DNA of 64,000 nucleotides from Nissolia schottii. Its lineage: Eukaryota > Streptophyta > Magnoliopsida > Fabales > Fabaceae. The DNA lies in NCBI GenBank assembly GCA_003254905.1, contig QANU01055992.1, positions 91,603-155,602 on the forward strand. The letters are read 5' to 3'. The notes under the pieces were generated by a model. That model was not told the DNA's origin, searched no databases, and worked only from the letters and a program-made list of their open reading frames with translations. Positions 1 to 12,350 of this stretch are shown here, one piece after another (the first letter of the stretch is position 1; each line of letters opens with the position of its first letter). Both the position numbers and the translations under genes were made by a program.

Positions 1-1713
1 CCATACAATCTCTATCAAAAATGCCTAACAGAATAAGGAAACCTCCTATTTATCTACAGGACTACCATTGTTCCTTGGCCATCTCCTTAGAACCTCCACC
101 AACTACCCACAAGTATCATTTATCTAACTTACTCACTTACACTCATTTATCATCTGAATATAAAGTCTTCTCCCTTGCATTACATACTGTCCCCGAGCCC
201 CAAATATATAAGGAATATATAAAACATGAATGTTGGAAGCATGCTATCAAGGCAGAGTTAGAGGCTTTAGATAAAATTAGGACCTGGAAATTCTGTCATT
301 TACCACATGGAAAGAGGACAATTGGGTACAAATGGGTTCTCAAGACCAAGTTTAAGGCAGATGCCACAATTGAAAGGCACAAGGCATGGCTAGTCGCACA
401 AGGATTTACAGAAACTGAGGGCATAGACTATGTTGAGACTTTCATCCTTGTAGATAAAATGAATACCATAAGAGTTTAACTTGCCATTGCAACAACCAAG
501 AACTGGTTTTTGCATTAGTTGGATGTAAATACAACATTCTTACATGGTGATCTTGCAGAAGAGGTTTATATGAAGGTTCCTCCTAGCTCACACCCTCTAA
601 AATCAAACCTGGTTTTCTATTTACAGAAGTCCCTCTATGGCTTGAAGCAAGCCTCAAGACAGTGGAATCTGAAACTCACATCTACTCGGATCTCACGTGG
701 CTTTATGCAATCCAAATCTGATCACTTTTTTACTAAGAAACTACTCATGGCTTCACTTGTATATTAGTCTATGTGGATGATTTAGTTTTGGCTGTGGATG
801 ATTTCACAATGATTAACAGCCTCAAACTTCTTCTTGATGACAAATTTAAAATCAAGGACTTTGGTAACTTAAAATACTTCCTTGGTATGGAAATTGCTAG
901 ATCAAAGGAAGGAATTATACGTTACCAATGCAAATACACACTTGATTTACTAGAATGCACGGGAATGCATGGTGAAAAACCTTATGGACTGCACTTGTAA
1001 CCTTTCATCCATTGGCACTGCAACTGCTAATATATCAGAATACAGGAGGCTTATTGGAAAGTTACTTTATTTGTCATGCGCGCCCTGACATAGCTTATGT
1101 TGTAAATAGGCTAAGCCAATTTTTGGCTACTGCTACTATAATCCATTCCCAAGAATCAACTAGAATTCTTCATTTCCTCAAAGGAAATCCTACTTTTGGT
1201 TTGTTTTTCAGTGTTAATTCAACACTGCAACTACATGGATTCATTGATAGTGATTGGGGAGCATGCCTAGACACACGATGATCGATTAGTGGCATGTGCT
1301 TCTTCCTTGAATCATCACTTGTGTCTTGGAAAATCAAGAAGAAAAACAGTATTTCTAGGTCCTTACTGGAGGCTAAACATAGAGCTCTTTCCCTTGCAAC
1401 CTACAAAGCACAGTGGCTGCTATACTTGTGTAATTTTAGAATACCATCTAACCTTCCAGTGGAAATTTGCCGTGACAATAAATCATCCACATACATTACT
1501 GCTAATCAAGTTCATCATGAAAGGACAAAACATATTGAGATTGATATACACATTGACCGAGACAAAGTACAAGAAAGCCTCATTCGATTAATGTTTGTTC
1601 CCTCACATGATCAGGTTGTTGATATTATGGCTAAGGCTCTAGCTCCAGGACCTTTTGCTACCTGCACATCCAAGTTGGCTACGAAAAACCTTCATAGTCC
1701 ATATTGAGGGGGG
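1..1713 (+). mobile_element. Ty1/copia retrotransposon fossil, 3' part of pol
   Basis: This is the 3' half of a Ty1/copia element; the rest lies left of the window. Reverse transcriptase and RNase H segments can be read in order on the plus strand. Recognisable pieces are the start of the RT domain with YKWVLKTKFKADATIERHKA (about 325-385), DVNTTFLHGDLAEEVYMKVP (about 520-580), LYGLKQASRQWN, a YVDDL-type catalytic box near 770-785, and RNase H sequence ending in HDQVVDIMAKAL (about 1605-1640). The order RT then RNase H, with a purine-rich tract and LTR after it, is that of copia elements. The reading frame is broken in several places, so it is a fossil. It abuts the LINE that begins at 1967. 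Confidence 0.93.
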
Positions 1714-1966
1714 TATTAGAGTATATGTGTTTTATTTATGCTTACAAATTGATTAGAACTAGCTTTACTTATTGCAGAAGTTAGTTAAAGAAGTTAGTTG
1801 ATTGACAGTTACAATTTCAGCGAGGAAGTTAGTTAATTGATGAGTTAGCTTGGGGAACAAGTTACTCACACTCTCTTGTACATAAACACTTTTAGTGCTC
1901 TCAACATATTGATTCATTGAGAAATTAAATCATTAAATTTACTTCTCTGTTTCAATTCTGAAGTTC
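1714..1966 (+). repeat. 3' LTR of the copia fossil
   Basis: A purine-rich tract (TTGAGGGGGG, about 1704-1713) directly precedes a 253-bp block that ends in CA at 1965-1966, just where LINE coding sequence begins. Position and length suit a short copia 3' LTR. The left edge no longer shows a perfect TG. The 5' LTR is outside the window, so age cannot be judged from LTR divergence. Confidence 0.75.
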
Positions 1967-4900
1967 ATATATTGAGCTTATAGCAATCTCCCACTAATGG
2001 CATCCATCTTGTCATCGAATTTCCTTCCTTGGATATTGTTATATTTTCTTCACCAGTCATGAGGTTCTCTATAGATTTTTTGTAGCAGCGAAAGGCATCC
2101 ACTGATTTAAAATCCACAATGTTCGAATGAGTTTTTCTATTTTCAAAGAAAATATTATTTCTATCAAGGCAAGTGCCATATGCCAGGTACTCCATAAACT
2201 TGACTGCTTCAACAGACTCATTGAGAACAAAGTTCTTTGCCCATGAAGGTAGTACGACAACTAAATATGAATCAAACCTAATACTCAATGGAGAACTAAA
2301 CCAAATTGGTATGAGTTTTTCACAAGAAAAAATGGCATGGGTTGTAGTTTCCTCCTTCAAGTTGCATTGAGGACAAAGTTGAAAACCTTTGTTTGATTGT
2401 ATCACCAAGTTTTTATTTACCGGTTGCACATCATGAAGCAGTTTCCACAAGAAAATTTGGACCTTAGGTTGGACAGGTAATTGCCTCATTTTCCTCAAAA
2501 CTGGGTCCACCTTCGTGGAAGAATTTGAGCTCGGTACCTCTTGATCTTGGTACCTTATCATGTGATATGTCGTTTTCACACTACAGTTGTCACACCCCAA
2601 CTTAAGACGTGACCGCACGTAGGGCTACTTCCTTACAAAAGCTCTAATATGGCATACTAAACATGTATTAAATGCTCATAATGATAAAATAATTTTATTT
2701 ATTAAAAACTAACTGAATAACTGTTTACAAGTAACTGAACTGAAAAAAATAATAATGAGTTTACATAATGTCAATGTCTGAAAATGAAATACATGAATAC
2801 TAAATAAGGACCCTGCCTTAGGTGTCTGGAGCATGACTGTAAATACTCGGGTAGTCCCCACTGTGAAGCGGAGCTTACCACTAACATTTGAAATCCTCGC
2901 TCACTAGACAAGGGGACCGTTCTCACTATCCTTAGCCGAATCTGACAATGTTATCAACAGAGGGGTAAGTTGTTAATTCAGTGATGGGTACCTCGATACC
3001 ACTCAAATAGCACGTACTGCATACAATATCATGGTATATAGATACACACATATATACTGAAGGAACATGTATATCAATAAAGCATATATATGACTGATAT
3101 CTAAAAGAAACTAAATGAACTACACATACTGAATAAGCTAAAGGCATTGAATAATTGAGTAAACTGAATTAACTATTGGAAAGTAAAACTGGTCAATAAA
3201 CATATGCCCGCATCTCTGGCGGAGAAGCACAATTCAATGGAACCGCCACTCGACCTCACTTCACTAAGATAAATTTGAGTGGTTCCGGTATGCACACAAC
3301 CTAGATATCTGTAAGGGTATACATACCCTAAGTCTGAGGAGCCTGACGCTCAGGGTCTGATAGGGCATGCATGCCACAACTGAAGAGCCTGACACTCATA
3401 TCTATCTATTGCTATGTTTGGATTACGAGGTCGTAGGACCTCGTATTGTTCTAGGTCACCTACCCTAGAATCTACTATTCATGAATTCTTTTAGGGAACT
3501 GTCTTTGATTACCCATGTTGTTAAGGCCTACGGCTACTAATTATGACAAGTGTGTCCTACTTAGCTAATCTTGTTTATTAGTTCAGACTCAAAGACTAAG
3601 GTCCCACACTTAGGACAGGATTCCCAAGTAAGAGAGGTGCGTCACAAACAGACATCTTAAGTACCAAGTCTTGCCTTAGCCAGAACCTACCCCTTGTTAA
3701 GGTCCATGCCTTAACCAGTCTTTATTTAAATTCTTATGTATAAGCCTAACCAAACATTTCTAAGGAATATCATGTCTAAGGGTCAAGGTCTCTATCCTAA
3801 CATAGCATGGCATAACATATTATAACATAAGCATAAACACATGGCATATGATATATTACATAAGCATGGCATCTACTGAGCATGCATATGAATAACTAAA
3901 TATCTACTAGCATGTTATGGCACAACTGACTCTATTGATAGACCACTAAAGTGGGACAATCGACATACCGAGACTGTCACTCACCTAGAATGTTGCAGAA
4001 AGGAGGAACGCTGACACTGGGGGCTCCAAGCAGTATGGTGTTGGCACCTGGAAAACAACAAAACCACCATCAGAAACCCATAAAAAAATCTTTTAACTAG
4101 CGGGCCCTGTGGTAGCGATCTAGCATCGCTACGGCGTTCCGACATCACCACAGCATTTTGCGAACTATCGTCGGCTACCACCAACATGGTGGCGGCGCCG
4201 GGGCCTACTACGCTAGGCCATCCTAGAAAGGACTGGCTACCTACCTAGGCGAAGCCTTTGTATCTTCACAAAAGGGAGGAAAGAAAACTCAGCAAAAACT
4301 CATTCTAAGAGAGTAGAAGAATCTAAAGCTCTAAGCGAGTTAAAATGGGGGGAGGGGAGCTCTATTTATAGGGGAAAGGATGGCCAAAGAAGCGGGTTGA
4401 GCCCCCCAAAAATGCGGATCCAATGAAAACATGCAGAGCTGAGTTTAGCTCATGTCTCGCACAAGACACAATCTGTCATACATCTCGCGCGAGATGTGAA
4501 ACCCCCTTTTTAAGGGTCGTCACAAAAGTTCCCATCTCTTGTTCCTTTCCACAGAAAATTATCTTTCTTATCAAACATTGGTAGTGAGATGGCTAATATT
4601 TGATCTGCTTTAAAAGGAAAAAAATATCTTTCACCATGGTTTCCTTCTGGCAATTTAGCTCAAAATTAATAAGTTCCATAACTCCTGCATCAACATCAAG
4701 AACATTTGGAGGAGTCTCGAGTTTATTGCCATTTTGTGCCGAGATCCAAGTATCTTGCCAAATTTGAATTTTGGATCTATCCCCCACTCTCCAATAGCCT
4801 CTGTTCTTCAGTGGGTCCATTATTGCATGTATACTTTGCCATGTATAGCTTGGTTAGTGCCCTGCGTGAGCATCTAGAACTTTGCTATGTGGAAAATAGA

Positions 4901-5560
4901 GACATTTCAGAACTTTTGCTACTGAGGAATCGGGTTGTTTTAATAACCTCCACCCTTGCTTCGCAAGAAAAAGTAAGGTTGAAAGCTCTAAAATTCCTAA
5001 AACCCATATGTTATTCTTCCTTTCTCTCACATAACTTGCTCCATTTAATCTAGTGTATTTTCTTCTCCCCGTTCTCGCTTCCCTGCCAAAGTCTACTAAT
5101 GAGGCCTTCAATATGGTCACATAAACTTTGTGGCAACAAAAAACACCCCATGACATAGGATGGTATTGCTAACACCACTGCCTTGATTAGAATATCCTTT
5201 CCTTCTTGAGAAAGAAAATATTCCTTCCATAAATTTCTTCTAGACCCTCTCTTGAGAAAAACTAAATACATGACACTTTAGTTTACCCATAAAAGTAGGA
5301 AGATCAACGTATTTACAGAGATTCACCGTTGTCTTTATGTTCAACCATCCTTGGACCAAAATCTTTCCATATGTAAGAGTATTTCGGCTAAAAGAGATCT
5401 CAAACTTGTCTAGACTAATGAGTTGCCTAGAAGCTTGTTGGTATTGAATAAGAACCTGATTGATCTTCTCCACTTCATTTCTCGTTGCCTTAAAAAGAAG
5501 TATGCTATAACCTACAAAATATAGATGAGAAATTTTGGCAAGGCACAATCCAAATTTAGA
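1967..5560 (-). mobile_element. L1-type LINE fragment (reverse transcriptase to zf-RVT), interrupted by an LTR
   Basis: On the minus strand this is the C-terminal half of a plant L1-type non-LTR reverse transcriptase. From 5548 downward one reads ISHLYFVGYS, where functional relatives have FADD, so the catalytic Asp pair is lost. Then come DKFEISFSRN, AIPSYVMGCFLLPQSLCDHI (about 5115-5175), LAKQGWRLLKQPDSSVAKVL, GYWRVGDRSKIQIWQDTWI (about 4740-4800), then, beyond the inserted LTR, SVKTTYHM and a zf-RVT zinc finger CPQCNLKEETTTHAIFSC (about 2310-2365). The frame shifts several times. The element is 5'-truncated near 5560, which is common for LINEs, and its 3' side is cut by the copia element at 1966. 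No poly(A) tail is seen because that end is missing. Confidence 0.88.
2588..4524 (+). mobile_element. Probable solo LTR inserted in the LINE
   Basis: LINE reading (DGNF... then SVKTTYHM) is interrupted by a 1937-bp block that begins TGTCACACCCC and ends GTCGTCACA, giving the TG...CA ends of an LTR. The flanks are ACAGT (2583-2587) and AAAGT (4525-4529), a 5-bp target duplication with one mismatch. A TATA-like CTATTTATAG lies near 4365-4375, about 150 bp before the end, as expected for U3/R/U5 in plus orientation. No internal region or second LTR is present. The TGTCACACCCC start is common in plant Ty3-type LTRs, so the family is probably Ty3, but that is inference. It is younger than the LINE and old enough for its target site to have drifted. 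Confidence 0.72.
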
Positions 5561-5960
5561 TCTATCTAATCATCCACTTTCAAATTTTTAATCATCTAGG
5601 GTTTTAGTTTAGATTTTAGGATTAGTCTTCTCTTTTTCTCTTCCCCTCTCTCTCTCTTTTCTTCCTCTTTACACACTCTAGGATTTTGGTTTTTGCTTGT
5701 AAATTGAAGAGTAGATTGAAGCTTGTGCAAGGTCAACACCAAGGCCATTAGGGTTGTGGGTTGCCATATTTCCACAAATGGTGCCAATGTACCTTCTGGG
5801 TACTAAGAAGTTTCCCTCACGGGTACTGAGAAGTTTCCCTCGGGGTAACAAATGCTTGATCCTTGGAGGTCCGGTGTGACGGCGTGGGTACTTGCACAGA
5901 CTCTAACGCTCAAGTAAGTAAGGGTAAGATTAGGATTATGTATTGAAAAGGATCTAACAT
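5561..5960 (-). mobile_element. Ty3-type LTR end, primer-binding-site-like sequence and leader
   Basis: Read on the minus strand from the gap, a stretch resembling the last part of a Ty3 LTR (ACTTGAGCGTTAGAGTCTGTG, about 5893-5913) runs to about 5788. It is followed by TTGGCACCATTTGTGGAAAT, which resembles the TGGCGCC-type primer binding site of plant Ty3 elements. A pyrimidine-rich stretch (5630-5690) lies in the leader. The LTR contains a short near-duplicate of GGGTACTxAGAAGTTTCCCTC. The rest of the LTR is hidden in the gap and the coding part is not seen. Old fossil, family by motif only. Confidence 0.5.
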
Positions 5961-6706
5961 NNNNNNNNNNNNNNNNNNNNNNNNNNNNNNNNNNNNNNNN
6001 NNNNNNNNNNNNNNNNNNNNNNNNNNNNNNNNNNNNNNNNNNNNNNNNNNNNNNNNNNNNNNNNNNNNNNNNNNNNNNNNNNNNNNNNNNNNNNNNNNNN
6101 NNNNNNNNNNNNNNNNNNNNNNNNNNNNNNNNNNNNNNNNNNNNNNNNNNNNNNNNNNNNNNNNNNNNNNNNNNNNNNNNNNNNNNNNNNNNNNNNNNNN
6201 NNNNNNNNNNNNNNNNNNNNNNNNNNNNNNNNNNNNNNNNNNNNNNNNNNNNNNNNNNNNNNNNNNNNNNNNNNNNNNNNNNNNNNNNNNNNNNNNNNNN
6301 NNNNNNNNNNNNNNNNNNNNNNNNNNNNNNNNNNNNNNNNNNNNNNNNNNNNNNNNNNNNNNNNNNNNNNNNNNNNNNNNNNNNNNNNNNNNNNNNNNNN
6401 NNNNNNNNNNNNNNNNNNNNNNNNNNNNNNNNNNNNNNNNNNNNNNNNNNNNNNNNNNNNNNNNNNNNNNNNNNNNNNNNNNNNNNNNNNNNNNNNNNNN
6501 NNNNNNNNNNNNNNNNNNNNNNNNNNNNNNNNNNNNNNNNNNNNNNNNNNNNNNNNNNNNNNNNNNNNNNNNNNNNNNNNNNNNNNNNNNNNNNNNNNNN
6601 NNNNNNNNNNNNNNNNNNNNNNNNNNNNNNNNNNNNNNNNNNNNNNNNNNNNNNNNNNNNNNNNNNNNNNNNNNNNNNNNNNNNNNNNNNNNNNNNNNNN
6701 NNNNNN
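5961..6706. other. Assembly gap (746 N)
   Basis: Run of undetermined bases, with an ATT/TTA microsatellite directly on its right edge, which probably caused the assembly break. Nothing can be said about content; part of a Ty3 LTR probably lies at its left side. Confidence 0.99.
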
Positions 6707-6731
6707 TATTATTATTATTATTATTATTATT
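6707..6731. repeat. (ATT)n microsatellite
   Basis: About eight units of TTA at the right edge of the gap. The true length is unknown because the repeat probably continues into the gap. Confidence 0.9.
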
Positions 6732-8344
6732 TGAATTATTCTGCCAACCCATTATAAAATAGGTGGGTTGACCACTTTAACTCACTCTTTTAAACGAATA
6801 ACCATTCCGTTTTTAAACCTGTTGGCGGGGCAGGGCCAATTGACCCATTTTCTATAAATTGATGAAATAATTATAAAAAACTGCACTAGGCAAAATGTTT
6901 TTCTTTACATAGTAATATCCATATTGTCCAAGAAAAAGTTACATAATATCAGCTATGTAAATGTGACATGTAATATAAGTTTAGTTAATCTTCCGTATTA
7001 TTAAGCGGTATAAATTATAATGAACAGTGTCCTATTTTAGTAATACTTGAATTTGCATGTACATGCACTTAGCTAGGTGTTTATGTACACACACATTAGG
7101 GTACAGGTCATAAATTAGATTCCAAACTGCCAATGACAATATAACTTTTCAAAAATATATAGTTATGAGAATTTTGTTTCTAAGTTATGACTTATGATCA
7201 AACATTACTCGATGCAAATATATATAAACCTTACTTATGTATACAAACTTACTAAGGATGCATGCCGATGGAACAATCACGTGTCTATGACGTGAGAATG
7301 ACAATGTGCATTCTTCTAACGTGTATAGGTCACTTAGTTTGAACTTTGAACAGTGTAGAAAGCAAAAGCCTAAAAGCAAGGTGAAGCAGAAGAAAAGAGT
7401 TAGTGGATATGGCAGTGGTAGATAGAGCGAGCATTGTCCACACTCTTTGATCATAGCATAACATGGACAGCACAGAGAACATGATAGTACCTTTTTCTAG
7501 TCAAAATTAGGGTCAAATGTGAGTTCCCATGAATGTTTGGGGATTATAAACTTGGCTTCAAGGTTTTAGGACCAAACCCTTATGTATAGTACTGCTGAAG
7601 AGGAAAATGTCCGTAGACAAGAAAAAGCTGTTTAGGAGTGCAACAAAAGTTTTGTTGGGGGATACAAAGAATGTGACTGAAAATTTTCCTTAAGCCAATA
7701 CTACTCAATTATCATAATACAATTAATAATTAAATCTTGGAGAGAAAATTGTGATAATAACGGGATGAAATAAAATGATAAAAATCACTTATTAAATCAA
7801 AATTGGTAAATAATAATATCATATCATTATAATAGTTAAATTCTAGTCTTTTATGAATCTTAACATAAAAAGATAAATATGAATCTTAACATAATCTTCA
7901 TCTTCTTTTCTCTCTCCCCCGAAGCTGTTCAAGAGATCATGTAGAATCCACTAGCTGACAAAAAAAAAAAAAAAAGAAGCTCCCTTTCATTTAGATTAAT
8001 ATACAAATTAATTAAAAAGAATTGTGTTCCCTTCGTATTTGTGCTATATATACACACACTAGTGGGAGGGAGCTCGTGCATGGTACGAATGAATATGAAT
8101 AGGATAAATTACTAAAATGATTTTAAAAAAAAAAGAAATATTTGATGTAGTGAATATGTTCGGGTTTAATGACAAAATAATTGCATGTTTAAAAATTAAA
8201 TTCAATGTAATTCGTAATAATTGGGTCGTTTAACTGGTCTGCTTAATCTATAACTCAAAAAATCTTATCTTATTATTTTAAATGTTAGAGAATTGAACTA
8301 ATATTTTGAACATGCCTTTAGATCAAAAATTCTGTAAATTTTAC
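6732..8344. other. AT-rich intergenic spacer
   Basis: No gene is supported. At 6735-6850 there is phrase-like sequence (GGTGGGTTGACC, GGCGGGGCAGGGCC) of the type often found in decayed hAT elements, but ends and target duplications are not visible because one side is in the gap. A poly(A) run sits near 7960-7974. Short open frames such as the 89-codon one at 7185-7454 have low-complexity composition and no recognisable domain. Confidence 0.6.
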
Positions 8345-8700
8345 GATACAATAACAACATCTAATTTTTGTCTTATTATGTAGAGTCGGCTACATGAATC
8401 AAACGACCTTACAGTGTTATGTCTTGGACTATGTCTGCATTCAAATCATTAACTTTCAAATCTCTTCTAATAGTTTCCTCTATAATTTTTTCTAGGTCTC
8501 CCTCTATATTTAACTAATAAGCTACGTGTCATCTGATCTACTATTCTTATTGGGTTTTCTATAGATCTTCTTCTCACATGTGCAAACCATCGATTCTACT
8601 ATCTTTTTCACGAAAGGTATTATCCCAACTTTCTCTCTAATGTATACATTTTTATTCTTATCTCGTCAAGTGTGTCAACTCATTTAATGCAACATCATCA
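8345..8700 (-). mobile_element. RTE-type LINE, 3' end fragment
   Basis: On the minus strand this matches the C-terminal end of plant RTE reverse transcriptases. REKVGIIPFVKKIVESM corresponds to the usual REKVGVAPIVEKMVE segment, then an RGRPRK-like segment, then DLKVNDLN followed by the family's 3' end. That end is seen on the plus strand as GTAGAGTCGGCTACATGAATC (about 8382-8402), the conserved GTxGGGTCGGCTACATGGATC tail sequence, preceded by an ATAACAAC simple tail (about 8347-8356). The frame is disrupted by substitutions and small shifts. It is a 5'-truncated, inactive copy, as is usual for RTE elements. Confidence 0.8.
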
Positions 8701-11176
8701 TTCCAAAACATGGAGTTTATTTTCATGCTAGTTTTATATCTCCCAACACTCAGTTTCATTTTAGTAAAATTTACAAAATTTAGTAAAATTTTAAAAATTA
8801 ATATTTTTATTATTTATAATAATTGGGTCATTACTAAAGCCTAATGTGCGCAAGCTTAACTCGTAATCATTAACGGTTAACTTGTACAATGTAAACTCTA
8901 ACTTGTTATTCTACTGGTTACGGGTGTGAACTAAATTTTGAATATACATTTGAATGAAATATTCAATATAATTTTATTAATTCTATAATTTTTTTTATTC
9001 GAAATAACTAAATATATAGTTCCTTAAGTCTAACATACGAAACCTTGAGTATGGATTCTCTAATGTAATATCCCCCACCTTAGAGAATAAAGTGAGAGAC
9101 CCCATAATTAGATCAATAAAGTGAAAAGTGAAACTCATTCGTACTTTATTAATCTAATGGCAAAATCAATTACTTTACTCACTAAACAGAGGAATTTCAC
9201 TTTAGATAATCTATATTTTGAAGCCTTAACTCATAATTATTAATAGTTATGGGATGAAACCTTTTTATTTGACGGAAAAAAATTATTTTGATTTCATTAT
9301 TATAATATTTTAATATTTAAAAAAAATATTATTTAAAATTGAATGATACAATTTGATGAATATTTTTTTAAGAAAAAAAATTAAGAGAACCATGTCCTTT
9401 TCTTTTTAAATTGCTTTATGTAACTAAATTATAATGCAAAATAATATATACAATAATTTTATACATTATGTGAAAATATGTAAATGCACTTAAAAAGTTA
9501 GTTTAACCTAAAAAAATATAGTAAAATATTAAACATAATAATTTAAAAAATAAAGGAAATGACACGTGAAAATTGGGCACAACAATTTCAAGAGTGAGTA
9601 TTGATATATAAAAGACCGTGGTATGGCAAAATAGATAATAATGTTTTGAAGTTGTAAACCCACCACCCATGAAAGAGAAGGTTTTGTTTTGTCTCAAATT
9701 AAGCACCATTTTGTTTCAGTGAAAGGGAAAGTGCCACCAATCCAGAACGAGGATGTGATGTTTGGGTTCTACACAGCACATGGACAGAGTGACAGACAGA
9801 CATACATACCCTTCTGAATCTTGAAATGACAGTGTGGAAACACAAGGCGAGACAAAATCACTGCCAGATCCTTGAGGAGAGAAGAGACCCTGTTTGTTTT
9901 ATTGGACAATAAATTTTAGTAGCTTAATAAACCAGTTTCTCCGTTTTAATTAATGCTGCAAAAAGTTGCAATTAGGTTCCTAAAAATAAGAGGGGCATGG
10001 ACATGGCATTGGGCGTTGAAGCCCGTCTCTCAGGATAAATATAGGAATGGAAAAACACTTGTTCTGTTCAGTTTCTTGGGTTGTGGTGTTGCATGCTGGT
10101 TCCCGCTCAAAGTGAAAACGACAAACACAAAAGGCAAACAATTAATTTTTGTTTGGTTTAACTTTTTGAAAGAATTAAATTTAAAATAATTAAGTTTATA
10201 AAATTACTTTTAGAGAAATTTAGTTTAGAAGAATTAATTTTTGTTTGGTTTGAATATTAATTTTGAAAGTAAGTTTGAGAAAATTATTTTTATTTGGATG
10301 GGATAAAGCAAAAGTATTTTTTGAGATAAAATTATCAAAAATGAAATAATATAATTTTAAGATAAATTAATATAGTTTGAATTAATATTTTAAAAGGTTA
10401 AAAATGTAATATCCCATTTGCAATTTTAAAAACAAACTAAAAAGCAAATTTGTCTTTTAGTTACCAAACTTAAGTTTAGTAAACTGAAAAATAACTAAAT
10501 AATGACTTATTGTTCAAAGTCATTTTCACTTTATCAAACTTAAATTTAGAATATCCAAACTTAAAACCAAACCATTGTATATAATATAACTAGATTTGGA
10601 TTCAAATCCTAAAGTGAGATCCTCCCCTCAGACGATTCAAATCCTATGTAATTACGTGAGTGAGATGCATAAAAAAGGGCAAAAATAAAAATAAAAACTT
10701 TTGGTAAATAAAACAAAATGCAAAAGTCTTTATGTAATGAAGCTAGTGAAAAGAATCCTAAGATAAAATAATAGAATAGATATAGAGAGAGAATAAAAAA
10801 AAGATGTGTTGTTCTTTTTTTAAATATGCGTATTATATTGAACAACTAAAATACTATTATAAGAAATATATCAACCTATCGAATCTCAAAAAAGCAGAAG
10901 AAAAAAAGCAGTCAACGTTGGGCTAACGTCAGCGGGTAAGGAAGGTTGAGGAACAAAAGCTGAGAAAAGCCGTCATGTCTCTTGCTTTAACGGCTCAAAC
11001 CAGAGTATTTTAAATTTCGATGTTCGCAAACTAGGGTTTGGTTTGGTCCGACTTTTCCTACAGCGTTAAAAGCAAAGTTGGGTTTGCGTCAGACTTTGCT
11101 TCTCTCGAATCATCGCCATGACGACACCATTATTCTTCTACGTATGGGTCTGTCTTTTACTTTGGGTGCGTATGTC
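8701..11176. other. AT-rich intergenic spacer
   Basis: No supported gene. The stretch 10130-10580 repeats the phrase TTTTTGTTTGGTTT and is very AT-rich, perhaps an old MITE without clear ends. Around 9710-9900 and 10870-11150 base composition is more balanced, which could mark a non-coding transcript or an old gene remnant; no frame with a known domain is present. Confidence 0.5.
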
Positions 11177-11200
11177 GTGTGTGTGTGTGTGTGTGTGGGG

Positions 11201-11244
<44 letters not shown>
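11177..11244. repeat. Compound (GT)n-G-(GA)n microsatellite
   Basis: About ten GT units run through a G7 tract into about 20 GA units. The GA tract on a purine-rich strand can form non-B DNA and is likely to vary in length between individuals. Confidence 0.97.
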
Positions 11245-11248
<4 letters not shown>

Positions 11249-11917
11249 GTAGAAAGAGAAGCAATGCGTTAATTAAGTGAAGGTTTGAGGAGGGCGTGCT
11301 GTGCTAGTTTCAAGCGTGCCGGCCTGTCCCTGCTGCCTAACCAAAATCCAAAAGAATTACTATAAAAGGATAATAATATTGTATAATGAATGATACCAAA
11401 ATTAAAGTAGCTGAGGAGACCGAGAGACAGTGCAGGCCACATAAGCCTAATTACTCTAGGACTAGGAACAATGTGATGTTGCTGTGTTTCTTCTTCTTCT
11501 TAACGGGTGGCAGAGTGGGAGTGGGACCCTCAGCACCAACTAACTAGTTCATGGATAACCTAGGAGATGGATCTTAATCATCTTTCATCTCTTCATTACC
11601 AATCAATATCCTTTGACTCAGTTATATGCAATTAACAAAACAAATGAAAAATACCGTATGGCTCGATGATGGTTATAATTATTTATAGGATAAATTATAT
11701 TCAACTTTTATATCTTAAATCGTAAATTCTAAATCCTAAGCGTTTTGAAAGTGAGTGAAATTATTAAGACCTTCTTTGGATTTGTTCACACAAAGCATAA
11801 AAGTGTAAATATTACTTATTATAAAAAATTGAAATAATACACGATTTTATTTGCATTGATATACAAATATTTAAGTAATTTTAAGACATAAAATTACACA
11901 AATTTCATTACATAATA

Positions 11918-12342
11918 TAGGGATGGCAAGAGGAGGGGGGTGGAGTAGACCAGTTTTTTATGCGGGCCAAAAGTTCATGTTCATCCCACATTTTGTTTGG
12001 CCCGCAAGTTGAAATAAAAAAAATAATGTAACTAGAAAATACACACTACACCAAAAAATAAAAATAAAAACACATATAATAACAAAAAATAACTCCATGC
12101 CCGAAAAATAAACCATGTTCACAAATCTAAAATAAACTAACACTATCTTTTTATGTTTTTATTTTTTAATGTAATCTCAATCCGCAAGACGACTCGCCTC
12201 GCCCACTTTAGCCCGTGAGTTAAATTAGCTGGCTCATGCAGGCTAAAAAAAATTAAATGAGCTCAAAATTTGTGTTTAGCTCACAAAAATTTACGAGCGG
12301 CCTTCCATGCCCCTACGAGCCAAATCAATTTTGTCAGCCCTA
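11918..12342. mobile_element. Non-autonomous hAT element (MITE)
   Basis: A 425-bp element starts TAGGGATGGCAAGA and ends TTTTGTCAGCCCTA, giving imperfect terminal inverted repeats (11 of 14 bases). Both sides carry the identical 8-bp target duplication ACATAATA (11910-11917 and 12343-12350), the length typical of hAT elements. The inside contains hAT-like phrases such as GCGGGCC and GGCCCGC, and no transposase coding sequence. The perfect target duplication suggests a relatively young insertion. Confidence 0.9.
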
Positions 12343-12350
12343 ACATAATA

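Noticed and set aside
5910-6752. A 280-codon minus-strand frame
   Set aside because: It consists mainly of undetermined bases in the gap and an ATT repeat.
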